Below, one piece after another: positions 7,191 through 14,386 of a stretch of DNA of 32,812 bases (positions within the stretch are counted from its first letter, which is position 1; each line of letters starts with the position of its first letter). The notes below the pieces were generated by a model that worked only from the letters and a program-made list of their open reading frames with translations, was not told where the DNA came from and ran no database searches. The position numbers were made by a program, and so were the translations under genes. Source of the DNA: Microcaldota archaeon (lineage in GTDB: Archaea > Micrarchaeota > Micrarchaeia > Micrarchaeales > CABMGC01); contig JAJYXH010000087.1 in the NCBI GenBank assembly GCA_021791075.1, positions 1 through 32,812 of the forward strand, in the 5' to 3' direction.

Positions 7191-7718
7191 ATGGAAGCAA
7201 AGCAGTCTATAGGGAGGGGGCACGTGCTCCTCGAGGTCCTTACTTCAGAGATGTACGTAGGCATAGCCACGGCAGGAGCGCTCGCCTATTTCTGGATTAT
7301 TAACTATCTGGTGGCCTCAAGCAACTACGGCATCTTCCTAATCTCCGTGCCCGTGTACATTGTCTACCTCATGGTGGGCACTGCAGGGATACTGCTCGCG
7401 TTGGGCATCTTCTCGATACGAAACGCGCTCCTCGGCGCCACCGCTGCAGCGGAGGAGGGTGTGCTCAGTGCCGCGCTGCCTTCGATAGGAAGCCTTGCGG
7501 TGACGTGCTCGTGCACATACCCGTTTCTTGGCACGGTGCTCCTCTTCTTCGGAGCAAGCTCGCTCGAGGTCTCTGCCGTTATCTCCTACGTTGCTGCTTA
7601 CCAGGCCTGGATACTCGCGGCGATAATAGTGGTGAACCTCCTCCTGATCCACTATTACCTCGGCAGGCTAGCTAAGGCGGAGCGCAGGATTTATTTAGGA
7701 GGAAGGAGGAGGGCATAA
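7191..7718 (+). CDS. Polytopic membrane protein with CSCTY motif
   Basis: A 175-residue protein with about four membrane helices (roughly 22-42, 48-75, 108-134, 136-157) and a basic C-terminus (ERRIYLGGRRRA). A paired Cys motif, LAVTCSCTY (C106, C108), sits at the start of the third helix. I do not recognise the family. The ATG at 7191 follows a GTGAT motif at 6 bases. An in-frame ATG 11 codons upstream overlaps the DUF929 gene and is less likely. Its place behind a CxxC ectodomain protein suggests electron transfer across the membrane, analogous in logic to DsbB, VKOR or CcdA systems, though no homology to these is visible. A decayed paralogue lies at 31445-31772. Confidence 0.75.
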   Translation: MEAKQSIGRGHVLLEVLTSEMYVGIATAGALAYFWIINYLVASSNYGIFLISVPVYIVYLMVGTAGILLALGIFSIRNALLGATAAAEEGVLSAALPSIGSLAVTCSCTYPFLGTVLLFFGASSLEVSAVISYVAAYQAWILAAIIVVNLLLIHYYLGRLAKAERRIYLGGRRRA

Positions 7719-7738
7719 ACCGTCAAGGCCCATGCCGC

Positions 7739-7749
7739 TTATTAATTTA
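7739..7749 (+). promoter_or_regulatory. TATA-like element for dephospho-CoA kinase
   Basis: TTATTAATTTA is centred about 23 bases upstream of the ATG at 7767, consistent with a leaderless transcript. Confidence 0.35.
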
Positions 7750-7766
7750 TATTGTGAATTATCTTC

Positions 7767-8294
7767 ATGCCGTTCAGTTTCAGAGGGGACCTCATACTGC
7801 CCGACCATATCAGGAAGAGTTTGGGAAAGGTATTCGGGAAGTTGATACAGACCAGGGACCTGGGGGTGAACATCGAGGAAGGTGACAGGATATTCGCGGT
7901 AGGCGATATCGTAGTCGGCACCCTGCTGAAGGAAGGCTTCACGCCGTCTGTAGCGATATTCGACAACCGGACCGCGAGAGGCAGAATATCCGTATCTGCG
8001 ATAAGGAGGAGATTCAGGAGTCCATTGAAGGCGAGGAACAGGCCGGGAAGCATAAGCAGGGAACTCTGGAATGCCGTGGATACTGCCAGTAAGTCGAGCA
8101 GGCCGGTAGGCATACGCGTTTATGGCGAAGAGGATCTCGCCTCGCTGGCGTGCATTCACTTTGCGCCTATGAACTCGATAGTGGTCTACGGGATACGTGG
8201 GAGGGGAATCGATATAATAAGGGTGCGGCCGGGCATAAAGCGCTTTGCCGAGAGGGTTCTCAGGCAGATGAGGGATGAGTCTGGTGGGAACTAA
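7767..8294 (+). CDS. GTP-dependent dephospho-CoA kinase (DUF359 family)
   Basis: Catalyses the last step of coenzyme A synthesis in archaea, phosphorylating dephospho-CoA with GTP. The 175-residue protein shows the family blocks in order: VGDIVVG followed by PSVAIFDNRTAR (about 47-71), the NRPGSIS block (about 91-97), and GEEDLASLACIHFAP with the following VVYG turn (about 119-140). Length and motif order match the archaeal family characterised in Thermococcus. It is monocistronic in appearance, and its stop overlaps by three bases the stop of the convergent glycosyltransferase gene. The call is confident. Confidence 0.9.
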   Translation: MPFSFRGDLILPDHIRKSLGKVFGKLIQTRDLGVNIEEGDRIFAVGDIVVGTLLKEGFTPSVAIFDNRTARGRISVSAIRRRFRSPLKARNRPGSISRELWNAVDTASKSSRPVGIRVYGEEDLASLACIHFAPMNSIVVYGIRGRGIDIIRVRPGIKRFAERVLRQMRDESGGN

Positions 8295-9193
8295 TCATGC
8301 CTGTTCCTCAACAGCTCCTTCTCTATCCTTAGCAGAAGGTCAAGGAGGAGTCCGCCTAGGATCGAGAGGAATCCGAGGACTATCAGCATGAATGCGATCA
8401 GCGCCCTTCCGATCTCGGTGAGCGCCCCGGTTGAGAGATAGTTGGCGAGTACGAACGCGCCTATTATCAGGCCTGCCAGTATCATTATGAGCCCGATGCT
8501 GCCGAACATGAGAAGCGGGTTGTAGTCCCTGGCAAATCTTATGGTGTGCCTTGCTATGTTCATCCCATAAATTGGTTTCGCCTTGGAGATCTTGGACACG
8601 GAGCCTACCCTCGGATGATAATTTATTGGTATATCAATCAATTTAAATCCGCGCCTGGCCAGCTCTATCTCGAAAAATAAGGTACCGGCGCGGTACGTCT
8701 CCTCTTTCCTTATCGCCTCGAACGCCTTCCTGGTCATGGCAAAGGAGCCGCTAAGTACATCATGTATCTCCTCTTTGTAGAGCCGCCTGTACAGCCATGT
8801 GAGGAACTTGTTGCCCAGGGCTATGGAGGTCGTCATGGCACCCTCATGGAGCTTGCCGAATCTGTTTCCGCTGACAAAATCGGCCCTCCCCGACCTGACC
8901 GCGCTGACCACGCGCTTGAAGTCTTCCACGGAGTAGGTTCCGTCAGGATCTATCGTGGATATGATGCTGCCATTCGCGGCGCGGAACCCGTCCATGAGCG
9001 CGTTCTCGTAGCCCGTTGACTCCTGTTTTATGACCTTCGCGCCTGTCTTTACGAGCTGCCGCCTGTTTGCCTCGCTGCTCTTGTCAACGACTATTATCTC
9101 GGCGGACCTCCCGAAGGCGCGGATAAGATCCCGAATGGTCTTCGGAGCCGTAGGCTCGTTCATTGTGGGCGCGATTATGCTGAGTGAAACCAT
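8291..9193 (-). CDS. GT2 glycosyltransferase, dolichol-phosphate-sugar synthase-like, with two C-terminal membrane helices
   Basis: Probably transfers a sugar from a nucleotide sugar to a polyprenyl phosphate at the inner membrane face, supplying lipid-linked donor for glycans. The GT-A domain shows the N-terminal SIIAPTMNEP strand, VVDKSS, and the DxD-type TIDPDGTY (about 83-90), then an acceptor region (GNRFG, LSGSFAMTR) as in the DPM1/GtrB group. Two hydrophobic hairpin helices (about 233-258 and 268-292) anchor the C-terminus, as in GtrB-like enzymes. The ATG at 9193 is preferred; a GTG three codons upstream is possible. It sits outside the main glycan island and is divergently spaced from the HEPN/MNT remnant. 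Confidence 0.88.
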   Translation of the reverse strand: MVSLSIIAPTMNEPTAPKTIRDLIRAFGRSAEIIVVDKSSEANRRQLVKTGAKVIKQESTGYENALMDGFRAANGSIISTIDPDGTYSVEDFKRVVSAVRSGRADFVSGNRFGKLHEGAMTTSIALGNKFLTWLYRRLYKEEIHDVLSGSFAMTRKAFEAIRKEETYRAGTLFFEIELARRGFKLIDIPINYHPRVGSVSKISKAKPIYGMNIARHTIRFARDYNPLLMFGSIGLIMILAGLIIGAFVLANYLSTGALTEIGRALIAFMLIVLGFLSILGGLLLDLLLRIEKELLRNRHD

Positions 9194-9250
9194 GGTGTAC
9201 ACTTTGGAAAGATGATTAACATAGTTATTTACCTTCTTTGTCTAGCATCT

Positions 9251-9424
9251 TTAGTATCTCAGACTAGCTTCGGGAGATCCGCTGTTGCTATTCTCTAAAT
9301 GATCCTGCATCTGTAATGCCATTGAGCCTAGAAAGTCCTGCTCTGAGTGGCCCTTTACGTACTTCTCTATTATCCCTGTACTCTCCAATATGTGCTTTAA
9401 GAATACTGACGCATCTCTTTTCAT
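9251..9424 (-). pseudogene. Truncated HEPN (DUF86/HepT-like) toxin fragment
   Basis: Fifty-seven codons starting at the ATG of a 4-base ATGA overlap with the nucleotidyltransferase stop. The first 35-40 residues (KRDASVFLKHILESTGIIEK, YVKGHSEQDFL) match the opening helices of HEPN toxins of the HepT/DUF86 group. The continuation, which should carry the LEIIGEA helix and the Rx4-6H ribonuclease motif, is absent, and a short Ser-rich tail ends at TAA. Full-length members are about 110-140 residues. Another minus-strand frame over the tail hints at degraded sequence with stops. The fragment cannot contain the catalytic site, so the toxin is presumably dead. Confidence 0.6.
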
Positions 9425-9717
9425 AGGGTCCTCACCGCTTCGTCGAGCACCTCCCTTCTGATATGTGGATTTATAGAGGTGTACGTAAGTAGATCGACAT
9501 TCCTCTTAAGTATCCTTTCCGGTGCAAGTTTGAGTTTGGCAAATCCGGGTCCTTTTGGCTTATTAAACGCTACCAGTAGATCTACATCGCCCGGTCTCCT
9601 GGCTTCGCCCCAGGCATACGACCCGAATATGGCTGCTTTTTTGACATCGTTTCTCCTTAGTGTTGGGGCTATCCTGACTTTTATCTTGTTTATCTCTTCG
9701 TCTGCAGTCTTTGTCAT
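9421..9717 (-). CDS. MNT-type minimal nucleotidyltransferase (antitoxin)
   Basis: A 98-residue nucleotidyltransferase of the MNT/MntA class. The motif GSYAWGEARRPGDVDLLV gives the GSx(7-10)DxD active site, and a third acidic residue is expected in RNVDLLTY. Such proteins pair with HEPN toxins and neutralise them, in characterised cases by adding AMP to the toxin. The next gene downstream, joined by an ATGA overlap, is a truncated HEPN fragment, so this is the surviving half of a HEPN/MNT module. The ATG at 9717 is chosen because the family starts about 30 residues before GS and a TATA-like ACATAATAC lies about 15-25 bases upstream. A longer frame to 9774 exists. Confidence 0.85.
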   Translation of the reverse strand: MTKTADEEINKIKVRIAPTLRRNDVKKAAIFGSYAWGEARRPGDVDLLVAFNKPKGPGFAKLKLAPERILKRNVDLLTYTSINPHIRREVLDEAVRTL

Positions 9718-9864
9718 ATCAGCATCCCATTGTATTATGTGTGCCGTCCTTTCCCAAAGTCGCAGACGGCGCATATGACGATATTGTTACCGGATACGTC
9801 CGTCGTGGTCGCGATGATTAGGTACGGCGTATGAAGCACGTGATATTATTGGTGGGGATATAAC

Positions 9865-9872
9865 TTTATATC
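9865..9872 (+). promoter_or_regulatory. TATA box of the HIT/aldehyde dehydrogenase operon
   Basis: TTTATATC lies 82-89 bases upstream of the ATG at 9954. It would give a leader of about 60 bases that ends in a strong Shine-Dalgarno (AGGAGGATTGC). Confidence 0.45.
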
Positions 9873-9953
9873 TCTAGCTCCTGTATTAGACTTGTATCTC
9901 GGCAATCGCCAGAACAGAGTCGTGGTTGCAGTGAAAAACCGTAGGAGGATTGC

Positions 9954-10328
9954 ATGGACTGTCCATTGTGCAGGATCGACGAGAGGAAGGAGAAGATACA
10001 CCTTATCACCAGAGACATAATGATACTGGATACAAAGACGATGAAGGGTCACAAGGGAAGGGTGATGTGCCTCTACAGAAAGCACACTAAGAAGCTTTCT
10101 CCCGCGACAAGGAAGAGGGTAATGGAGGAGTTCAGGAGGTTCTGCATAACTTACTTCTTCTCGTATACTGATAGTTTTTCGATACACAGGGACGAGTTCA
10201 GCACGATACCTGGGCACTGGCATGTGGTCGCATCGGATCTGGACAAGAAGGCCGAGGACTACAGGCAGATACTCAAGACGCCGAGAACCGAGTACAGGCT
10301 CAGGATAAAGGACGTAGAAGTGAGATAG
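9954..10328 (+). CDS. HIT-like protein
   Basis: A 124-residue protein resembling the HIT family of nucleotide hydrolases and transferases. It starts with a CPLC pair (C3, C6), as in zinc-binding HIT proteins. The middle, DTKTMKGHKGRVMCLYRKH, resembles the HIT strand pair before the helix. The active-site block reads PGHWHVVASDL, where classical members have HxHxH. The first two His are kept, including the one in the nucleophile position, and the third is replaced by Val. The start is fixed by a GGAGG Shine-Dalgarno 4-8 bases upstream. It ends two bases before the aldehyde dehydrogenase start, so the two are co-transcribed. Family placement is tentative. Confidence 0.65.
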   Translation: MDCPLCRIDERKEKIHLITRDIMILDTKTMKGHKGRVMCLYRKHTKKLSPATRKRVMEEFRRFCITYFFSYTDSFSIHRDEFSTIPGHWHVVASDLDKKAEDYRQILKTPRTEYRLRIKDVEVR

Positions 10329-10330
10329 CC

Positions 10331-11695
10331 ATGCGGATAATATCGCGGAACCCCGCAACCGAGGAAGTGAACAAGGAGTTCGAGCCGCTTACTGCGGAGC
10401 AGTCGCTGGAGATATGCAAGTCGGTCAAGGGGGCATTCACCGCATGGAGGGATCTGGGAATAGACCGGAGGACTGCTCTGCTCAGGAACCTCGGAAAGGT
10501 CTTCGAGTCGAGGAAGGAGGAGTACGCCAGGCTCATGGGCATCGAGATGGGAAGGACGAACGGCCAGGCGCTCTCCGAGATAGCGACGTGCGTGAAGCTC
10601 TGCAACTACTTCGCGGACAACAGCAAGGGATGGCTCCAGGACGAGGAGGTAAAGACAGAGTACCAGAAGAGCTATGTCGCATTCGAGCCTCTTGGAGTGG
10701 TCCTCGCGGTGATGCCGTGGAACTATCCGTTTACGCAGGTGATACGTTGCGCTGCTCCGGCAATGGTGGTAGGCAACACCGTAGTGCTTAGGCACTCGAA
10801 CATGGTGCCGATGTGCGCCATGGCGCTTGAGGATGCATTCAGGGAAGCCGGGTTCCCTGAGAACACTTTCAGGACGATCATAACAGAGCACGACGTCGTG
10901 CCGAAGCTTGTGCGGAGCAGGTACATAGATGCGGTCTCGGTGACCAGCGGATTCGACGCGGGAAAGGCCATGGCGAAGCTCGCCGCGGCCAACATAAAGA
11001 AGATCGTGCTGGAGCTCGGCGGATCCAATCCGTTCGTAGTGCTTTCCGATGCAGATCTGGATCTTGCAGCGAAGAAGGCCGTGGAGACAAGAATCGCATC
11101 CACTGGGCAGAGCTGCTCCGCTTCAAAGAGGTTTATCGTGGTGCGCGAGGTCGCTGATGATTTCAGCAGGAAGGTGATCGAGAACACGAAGGGTCTCGTT
11201 GTCGGGGATCCGCTTGATCCAAAGACGCAGATAGGTCCTCTGGCCAACATGGAGCAGCTCCAGAAGCTAGATGCGCAGGTGAAGGATGCGATTGAGAAGG
11301 GGGCGAAGGTTGAGTGCGGCGGAGGCAGGCTTGGAAGCAGGGGCTTCTTCTACCAGCCCACTGTGCTCACAGAAGTGAAGAAGAACATGAAGGTCATGAC
11401 CGAGGAGGTCTTCGGCCCGGTCATACCGATAATAAGGGTCAAGGGAGAGGATGATGCGATAAAACTGGCTAACGGCACGGAGTACGGGCTGGGGGCAAGC
11501 GTATGGACCAGGGATTTGCAGAAGGGTGAGAGGATCGCCAGGATTATGGAGTCGGGAATGGCGTGCGTGAACAGAGGGGCAAATTCCGATTACAGGTTCC
11601 CGTTCGGGGGGATCAAGAAGAGCGGCATGGGCAGGGAGTTCTCCAAGTACAGCCTGCTCGAATTCGCCAACATCAAGGCCATCATAGTCGCCTGA
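10331..11695 (+). CDS. NAD(P)-dependent aldehyde dehydrogenase
   Basis: Oxidises an aldehyde to the acid. The 454-residue protein is a full-length ALDH of the succinate-semialdehyde / archaeal glyceraldehyde dehydrogenase branch. Visible landmarks are MPWNYPF with the oxyanion Asn (N131), LELGGSNPF with the general base (E228), TGQSCSASKR with the nucleophile Cys (C262), EEVFGPV, and the C-terminal PFGGIKKSGMGRE. The usual Lys of the KxS cofactor motif is Arg here (LRHSN, R154). In Thermoplasmata a related enzyme oxidises D-glyceraldehyde in the non-phosphorylative Entner-Doudoroff route. That role is possible here, but the substrate cannot be read from the sequence. Second gene of an operon with the HIT-like protein. 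Confidence 0.9.
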   Translation: MRIISRNPATEEVNKEFEPLTAEQSLEICKSVKGAFTAWRDLGIDRRTALLRNLGKVFESRKEEYARLMGIEMGRTNGQALSEIATCVKLCNYFADNSKGWLQDEEVKTEYQKSYVAFEPLGVVLAVMPWNYPFTQVIRCAAPAMVVGNTVVLRHSNMVPMCAMALEDAFREAGFPENTFRTIITEHDVVPKLVRSRYIDAVSVTSGFDAGKAMAKLAAANIKKIVLELGGSNPFVVLSDADLDLAAKKAVETRIASTGQSCSASKRFIVVREVADDFSRKVIENTKGLVVGDPLDPKTQIGPLANMEQLQKLDAQVKDAIEKGAKVECGGGRLGSRGFFYQPTVLTEVKKNMKVMTEEVFGPVIPIIRVKGEDDAIKLANGTEYGLGASVWTRDLQKGERIARIMESGMACVNRGANSDYRFPFGGIKKSGMGREFSKYSLLEFANIKAIIVA

Positions 11696-11707
11696 ACGGA
11701 CGCTGCG

Positions 11708-12667
11708 CTACCACTTTCCAGTCATGATCCCGTTTATCGAGTTCTCTATCGCCTTTCTCGAGTTCATCGATGGCAGGAACCCTTCCTTCTTTATCTTCTC
11801 AACGCTTATCGAGGTGTCGGCTATGTCCCCTTTCCATCCACCCTGGCTTCCGGTGTACCGTATATTGGCCCCCGGAGCTGCCTTCGCGACTATCATCTCT
11901 GCTATCTCCCTTACACTTATCCTGTCATCATTGCCGAGGTTGTATATGTTCTCCCCTGACTTTGACTTTGTCATTATGAGGATCATACCGTTCATGCAAT
12001 CGTTAATGTTCAGGTAGGACTTGGTCTGGTTCCCGTCTCCAAGAACCTCGAGCTCCTTGCTGTTGGCACCGATCTTTCTCATCAGGTCAGGCACCACACC
12101 CCTTGACTGGTTCTTCCCTATTATGTTTGCGTACCTGAAGATGTAGTAGTTCATCCCGAAGAGGTACGAGAATGCCATTATCTCGGTCTCGGCGCTGGCC
12201 TTCGACGCCCCGTATAGGGATATCGGCCTGCTTGGCAGGTCCTCCGGAGCGGGCTTTATCTTTGCAAGCCCGTACACGACGCTTGAAGAGGAGTATGCAA
12301 TGTTCTTTACGTCGCACTTCCTAGCTTCCTCAAGCACGTTGTATGTGGCTATGGTTCCCTGATTCAGGTCCACCGTAGTATCATTGGTCCCCTTCTGTAT
12401 GTCCCCGTTTGCGGCAAGATGGATGATCGTTGTCACTCCCTTTCCCTTCATGGCCTTTGAGAGGGCATCTTTGTCAAGGACATCGCCTTTCACGAACTCG
12501 AAGTTCTTGTTCCCAATAAGATGCTGGATGTACTCTTGCCTGCCGGTGTTGAGATTATCGTATACTATGACGCGCGCGCCCTCGTTTATGAGCCTCTCCG
12601 AGAGATTGCTGCCTATGAATCCGGATCCCCCGGTTATGAAGAAGGTCTGTCCCTTGATGCTATCCAT
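11708..12667 (-). CDS. NAD-dependent epimerase/dehydratase (UDP-glucose 4-epimerase-like)
   Basis: An extended SDR acting on a nucleotide sugar in the cytoplasm. In its 319 residues, TGGSGFIGS (12-20) is the NAD-binding glycine motif, DNLNTG follows the second strand, HLAA is present, SSSS/VYG forms the Ser part of the active site, and YGASK gives Y152 and K156. The C-terminal half (LGDGNQTKSYLNINDCMNGM, YNLGNDD) fits GalE-like sugar epimerases. Reaction and substrate are not certain. It is the third gene of a minus-strand operon GT2-GmhB-SDR: the ATG at 12667 lies 15 bases after the GmhB stop and follows an AGGAG Shine-Dalgarno. It may act on a sugar of the same glycan as the heptose. Confidence 0.85.
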   Translation of the reverse strand: MDSIKGQTFFITGGSGFIGSNLSERLINEGARVIVYDNLNTGRQEYIQHLIGNKNFEFVKGDVLDKDALSKAMKGKGVTTIIHLAANGDIQKGTNDTTVDLNQGTIATYNVLEEARKCDVKNIAYSSSSVVYGLAKIKPAPEDLPSRPISLYGASKASAETEIMAFSYLFGMNYYIFRYANIIGKNQSRGVVPDLMRKIGANSKELEVLGDGNQTKSYLNINDCMNGMILIMTKSKSGENIYNLGNDDRISVREIAEMIVAKAAPGANIRYTGSQGGWKGDIADTSISVEKIKKEGFLPSMNSRKAIENSINGIMTGKW

Positions 12668-12682
12668 TTTATCAACTCCTGT

Positions 12683-13315
12683 CTAATTGACTTTCGATTT
12701 TATAACCCTTATGACGCGCCTTTCCTCTCTATCGGAAAGCGACCTTATCAGCTCAGCTGCATTGAGCACATTGCCGACGGAGAAGTCCGGTTTGGCTTCG
12801 AAGACGCCATCCTTCCCTGCAAGGCCGGTCTTCACCAGTACTGACCGGAATCCCGGGTATCTTCCAGCCGCATTCTTCCCAGTCCTTATGTCAGTCGTGG
12901 AGTCCCCGACGATAAAGGACCTTGACATGTCTATCCCGAATCTCTTCTTTGCCTTCTCAAGCATTCCTATCTTGGGCTTTCTGCACGAGCATATTATCTT
13001 GTACCTTGCGATCTCACCTGGGAATCCCTTCTCTGGATGGTGCGGGCAGTAGTACACCCAGTCTATGACGGCGCCCTTCTTTGCGAGATCGTCGATTATC
13101 TTCTTGTTGATACGCCTTACCGTCCTCTCAGTGCAGAATCCCTTTGCTATCTGGGGCTGGTTTGTCACTATTATGACGAGAAAACCCGATTCCTTGAGCA
13201 TCTTCACCGCCTTGGCCGTTGATGCGAATATCTTCAACTTCTTCATATTGCACATGTTCGGAACGTTCTTTATCACCACCCCGTCCCTGTCAAGAAATAC
13301 CGCTGGACTTTTCAT
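12683..13315 (-). CDS. gmhB: D-glycero-D-manno-heptose 1,7-bisphosphate 7-phosphatase-like (GmhB)
   Basis: HAD-family phosphatase that would remove the 7-phosphate of heptose 1,7-bisphosphate to give heptose 1-phosphate. The 210 residues show the HAD nucleophile motif FLDRDG (D9, D11), the TNQP motif (51-54), the structural zinc site C90-x-H92...C109-x-C111 in CPHHPEKG and CSCRKPKIGML, and GDSTTDI (137-143). These features are characteristic of GmhB and related histidinol-phosphatase domains. The ATG at 13315 is fixed by an ATGA overlap with the upstream glycosyltransferase; the longer in-frame extension is the shadow of that gene. With GmhA, HddA and HddC in the same island the heptose role is well supported, though some HAD relatives act on other bisphosphates. 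Confidence 0.85.
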   Translation of the reverse strand: MKSPAVFLDRDGVVIKNVPNMCNMKKLKIFASTAKAVKMLKESGFLVIIVTNQPQIAKGFCTERTVRRINKKIIDDLAKKGAVIDWVYYCPHHPEKGFPGEIARYKIICSCRKPKIGMLEKAKKRFGIDMSRSFIVGDSTTDIRTGKNAAGRYPGFRSVLVKTGLAGKDGVFEAKPDFSVGNVLNAAELIRSLSDREERRVIRVIKSKVN

Positions 13316-14307
13316 GATTCTCCAATCCCCGATAGCCGTGCTATCTCCTCCTTTCTTACCCTGTGCGGCTGCCATCTTCCTTTCACTGCATCACTTGTTA
13401 TCTCATATCCTATCTCGTATCCGCAGTTCCTGTTCAACGTGGCAATCCTCGTGAGCACGTCGGATATCCTCGTCCTTAACCTGAGAATCCCGAGATCAAC
13501 ATCGTAGAATCTGGAGACGTAGTATGAGAAGATGACGTCGCTTATCAGAAGCTCGGTAGACATAGTCCTGCTTGCCGATTCGCCAAGAGGGTGGAAGACC
13601 TTCCCCCTGTCGAACCAGACGGCATCGAACTTCCTGTTTATCACCTCCAGCGCCGCTGCTTGCTCGTTCCTGCTTATAACCCGTGAGTATCCAGGAAACT
13701 TGAATCCGTGAAGGGCATCGCACTTCCAGCTCATGTTGACCCCGTGCTGCTTGAACGTCTTGATCATATTATGTCTTCTTCCAGTATCGACGAGCATTCC
13801 GGATCTCCCTATGTACATACTATAGCCCTTGAACCTCTCGTCTATGGGCCCGTCTATCAGCCGAAAGTCGTTCATGCGCCATTTCTGCCCATTGATGAAT
13901 GTGGCCGCTCGCGACAATTTCCTCCCGTCAGGATATGTGCTCTGGTCCACCATGCCGGTTGCTATCCCCACGTTCTGGTGCTTTATGTGGAAGTCGACGT
14001 GGTCGCTGATCCAGTTCCTGGACGCGTAAGCATCGTCATCGGTGTGTATCACCACGTCGCCGTCGGCCTTGTTGTAAGAGACGTTCATCGCCTCTTCGAA
14101 GAATCCTTCGGGCTGCCTGACGAAGTCTATGTCAAGGTCGTACTCCCTCAGCGGATCGAGCTTCTGTTTGTATCCGTCCCACGGCTTGTATATCACCATG
14201 ACGCTGAAGTCCTTGTAGCTCTGCGACTCAAGGCTCTTCATAAGTTTGTTGATCGAGTCTCTGGTCTTGTACGTTGGCACTACTACAGTCACATGCAAGC
14301 GAAGCAC
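13312..14307 (-). CDS. GT2 family glycosyltransferase
   Basis: A 331-residue GT-A enzyme, probably adding one sugar of the surface glycan. VVVPTYKTRDSI at the N-terminus and VIHTDDDAYAS (about 85-95) give the nucleotide-sugar-binding strand and the DxD motif. No membrane helix is visible, so it is cytosolic or peripheral. The GTG at 14307 is used. It lies about 34 bases from a nearly palindromic TATA element shared with the divergent GT4 gene. It leads the operon GT2-GmhB-SDR, joined to GmhB by an ATGA overlap, which suggests that this transferase may use the heptose donor. Confidence 0.85.
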   Translation of the reverse strand: MLRLHVTVVVPTYKTRDSINKLMKSLESQSYKDFSVMVIYKPWDGYKQKLDPLREYDLDIDFVRQPEGFFEEAMNVSYNKADGDVVIHTDDDAYASRNWISDHVDFHIKHQNVGIATGMVDQSTYPDGRKLSRAATFINGQKWRMNDFRLIDGPIDERFKGYSMYIGRSGMLVDTGRRHNMIKTFKQHGVNMSWKCDALHGFKFPGYSRVISRNEQAAALEVINRKFDAVWFDRGKVFHPLGESASRTMSTELLISDVIFSYYVSRFYDVDLGILRLRTRISDVLTRIATLNRNCGYEIGYEITSDAVKGRWQPHRVRKEEIARLSGIGES

Positions 14308-14340
14308 CGTTCTTTTATCGAAGATAATATGCTACGAATC

Positions 14341-14350
14341 CTTATAAAGT
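14341..14350. promoter_or_regulatory. Near-palindromic TATA element between divergent glycosyltransferase genes
   Basis: cttataaagt reads as a TATA box on both strands (its complement contains CTTTATAAG). It is about 34 bases from the minus-strand GTG at 14307 and 37 bases from the plus-strand GTG at 14387. A single box could direct both transcripts. A second minus-strand candidate, GCATATTAT (14326-14334), lies closer to 14307. Confidence 0.4.
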
Positions 14351-14386
14351 CTCATTGCATAGAAGATTAAGAGACGTGATGCTAAG

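Noticed and set aside
10259..10891. 210-codon minus-strand frame opposite the aldehyde dehydrogenase
   Set aside because: His/Arg/Leu-rich antisense shadow of a well-supported gene.
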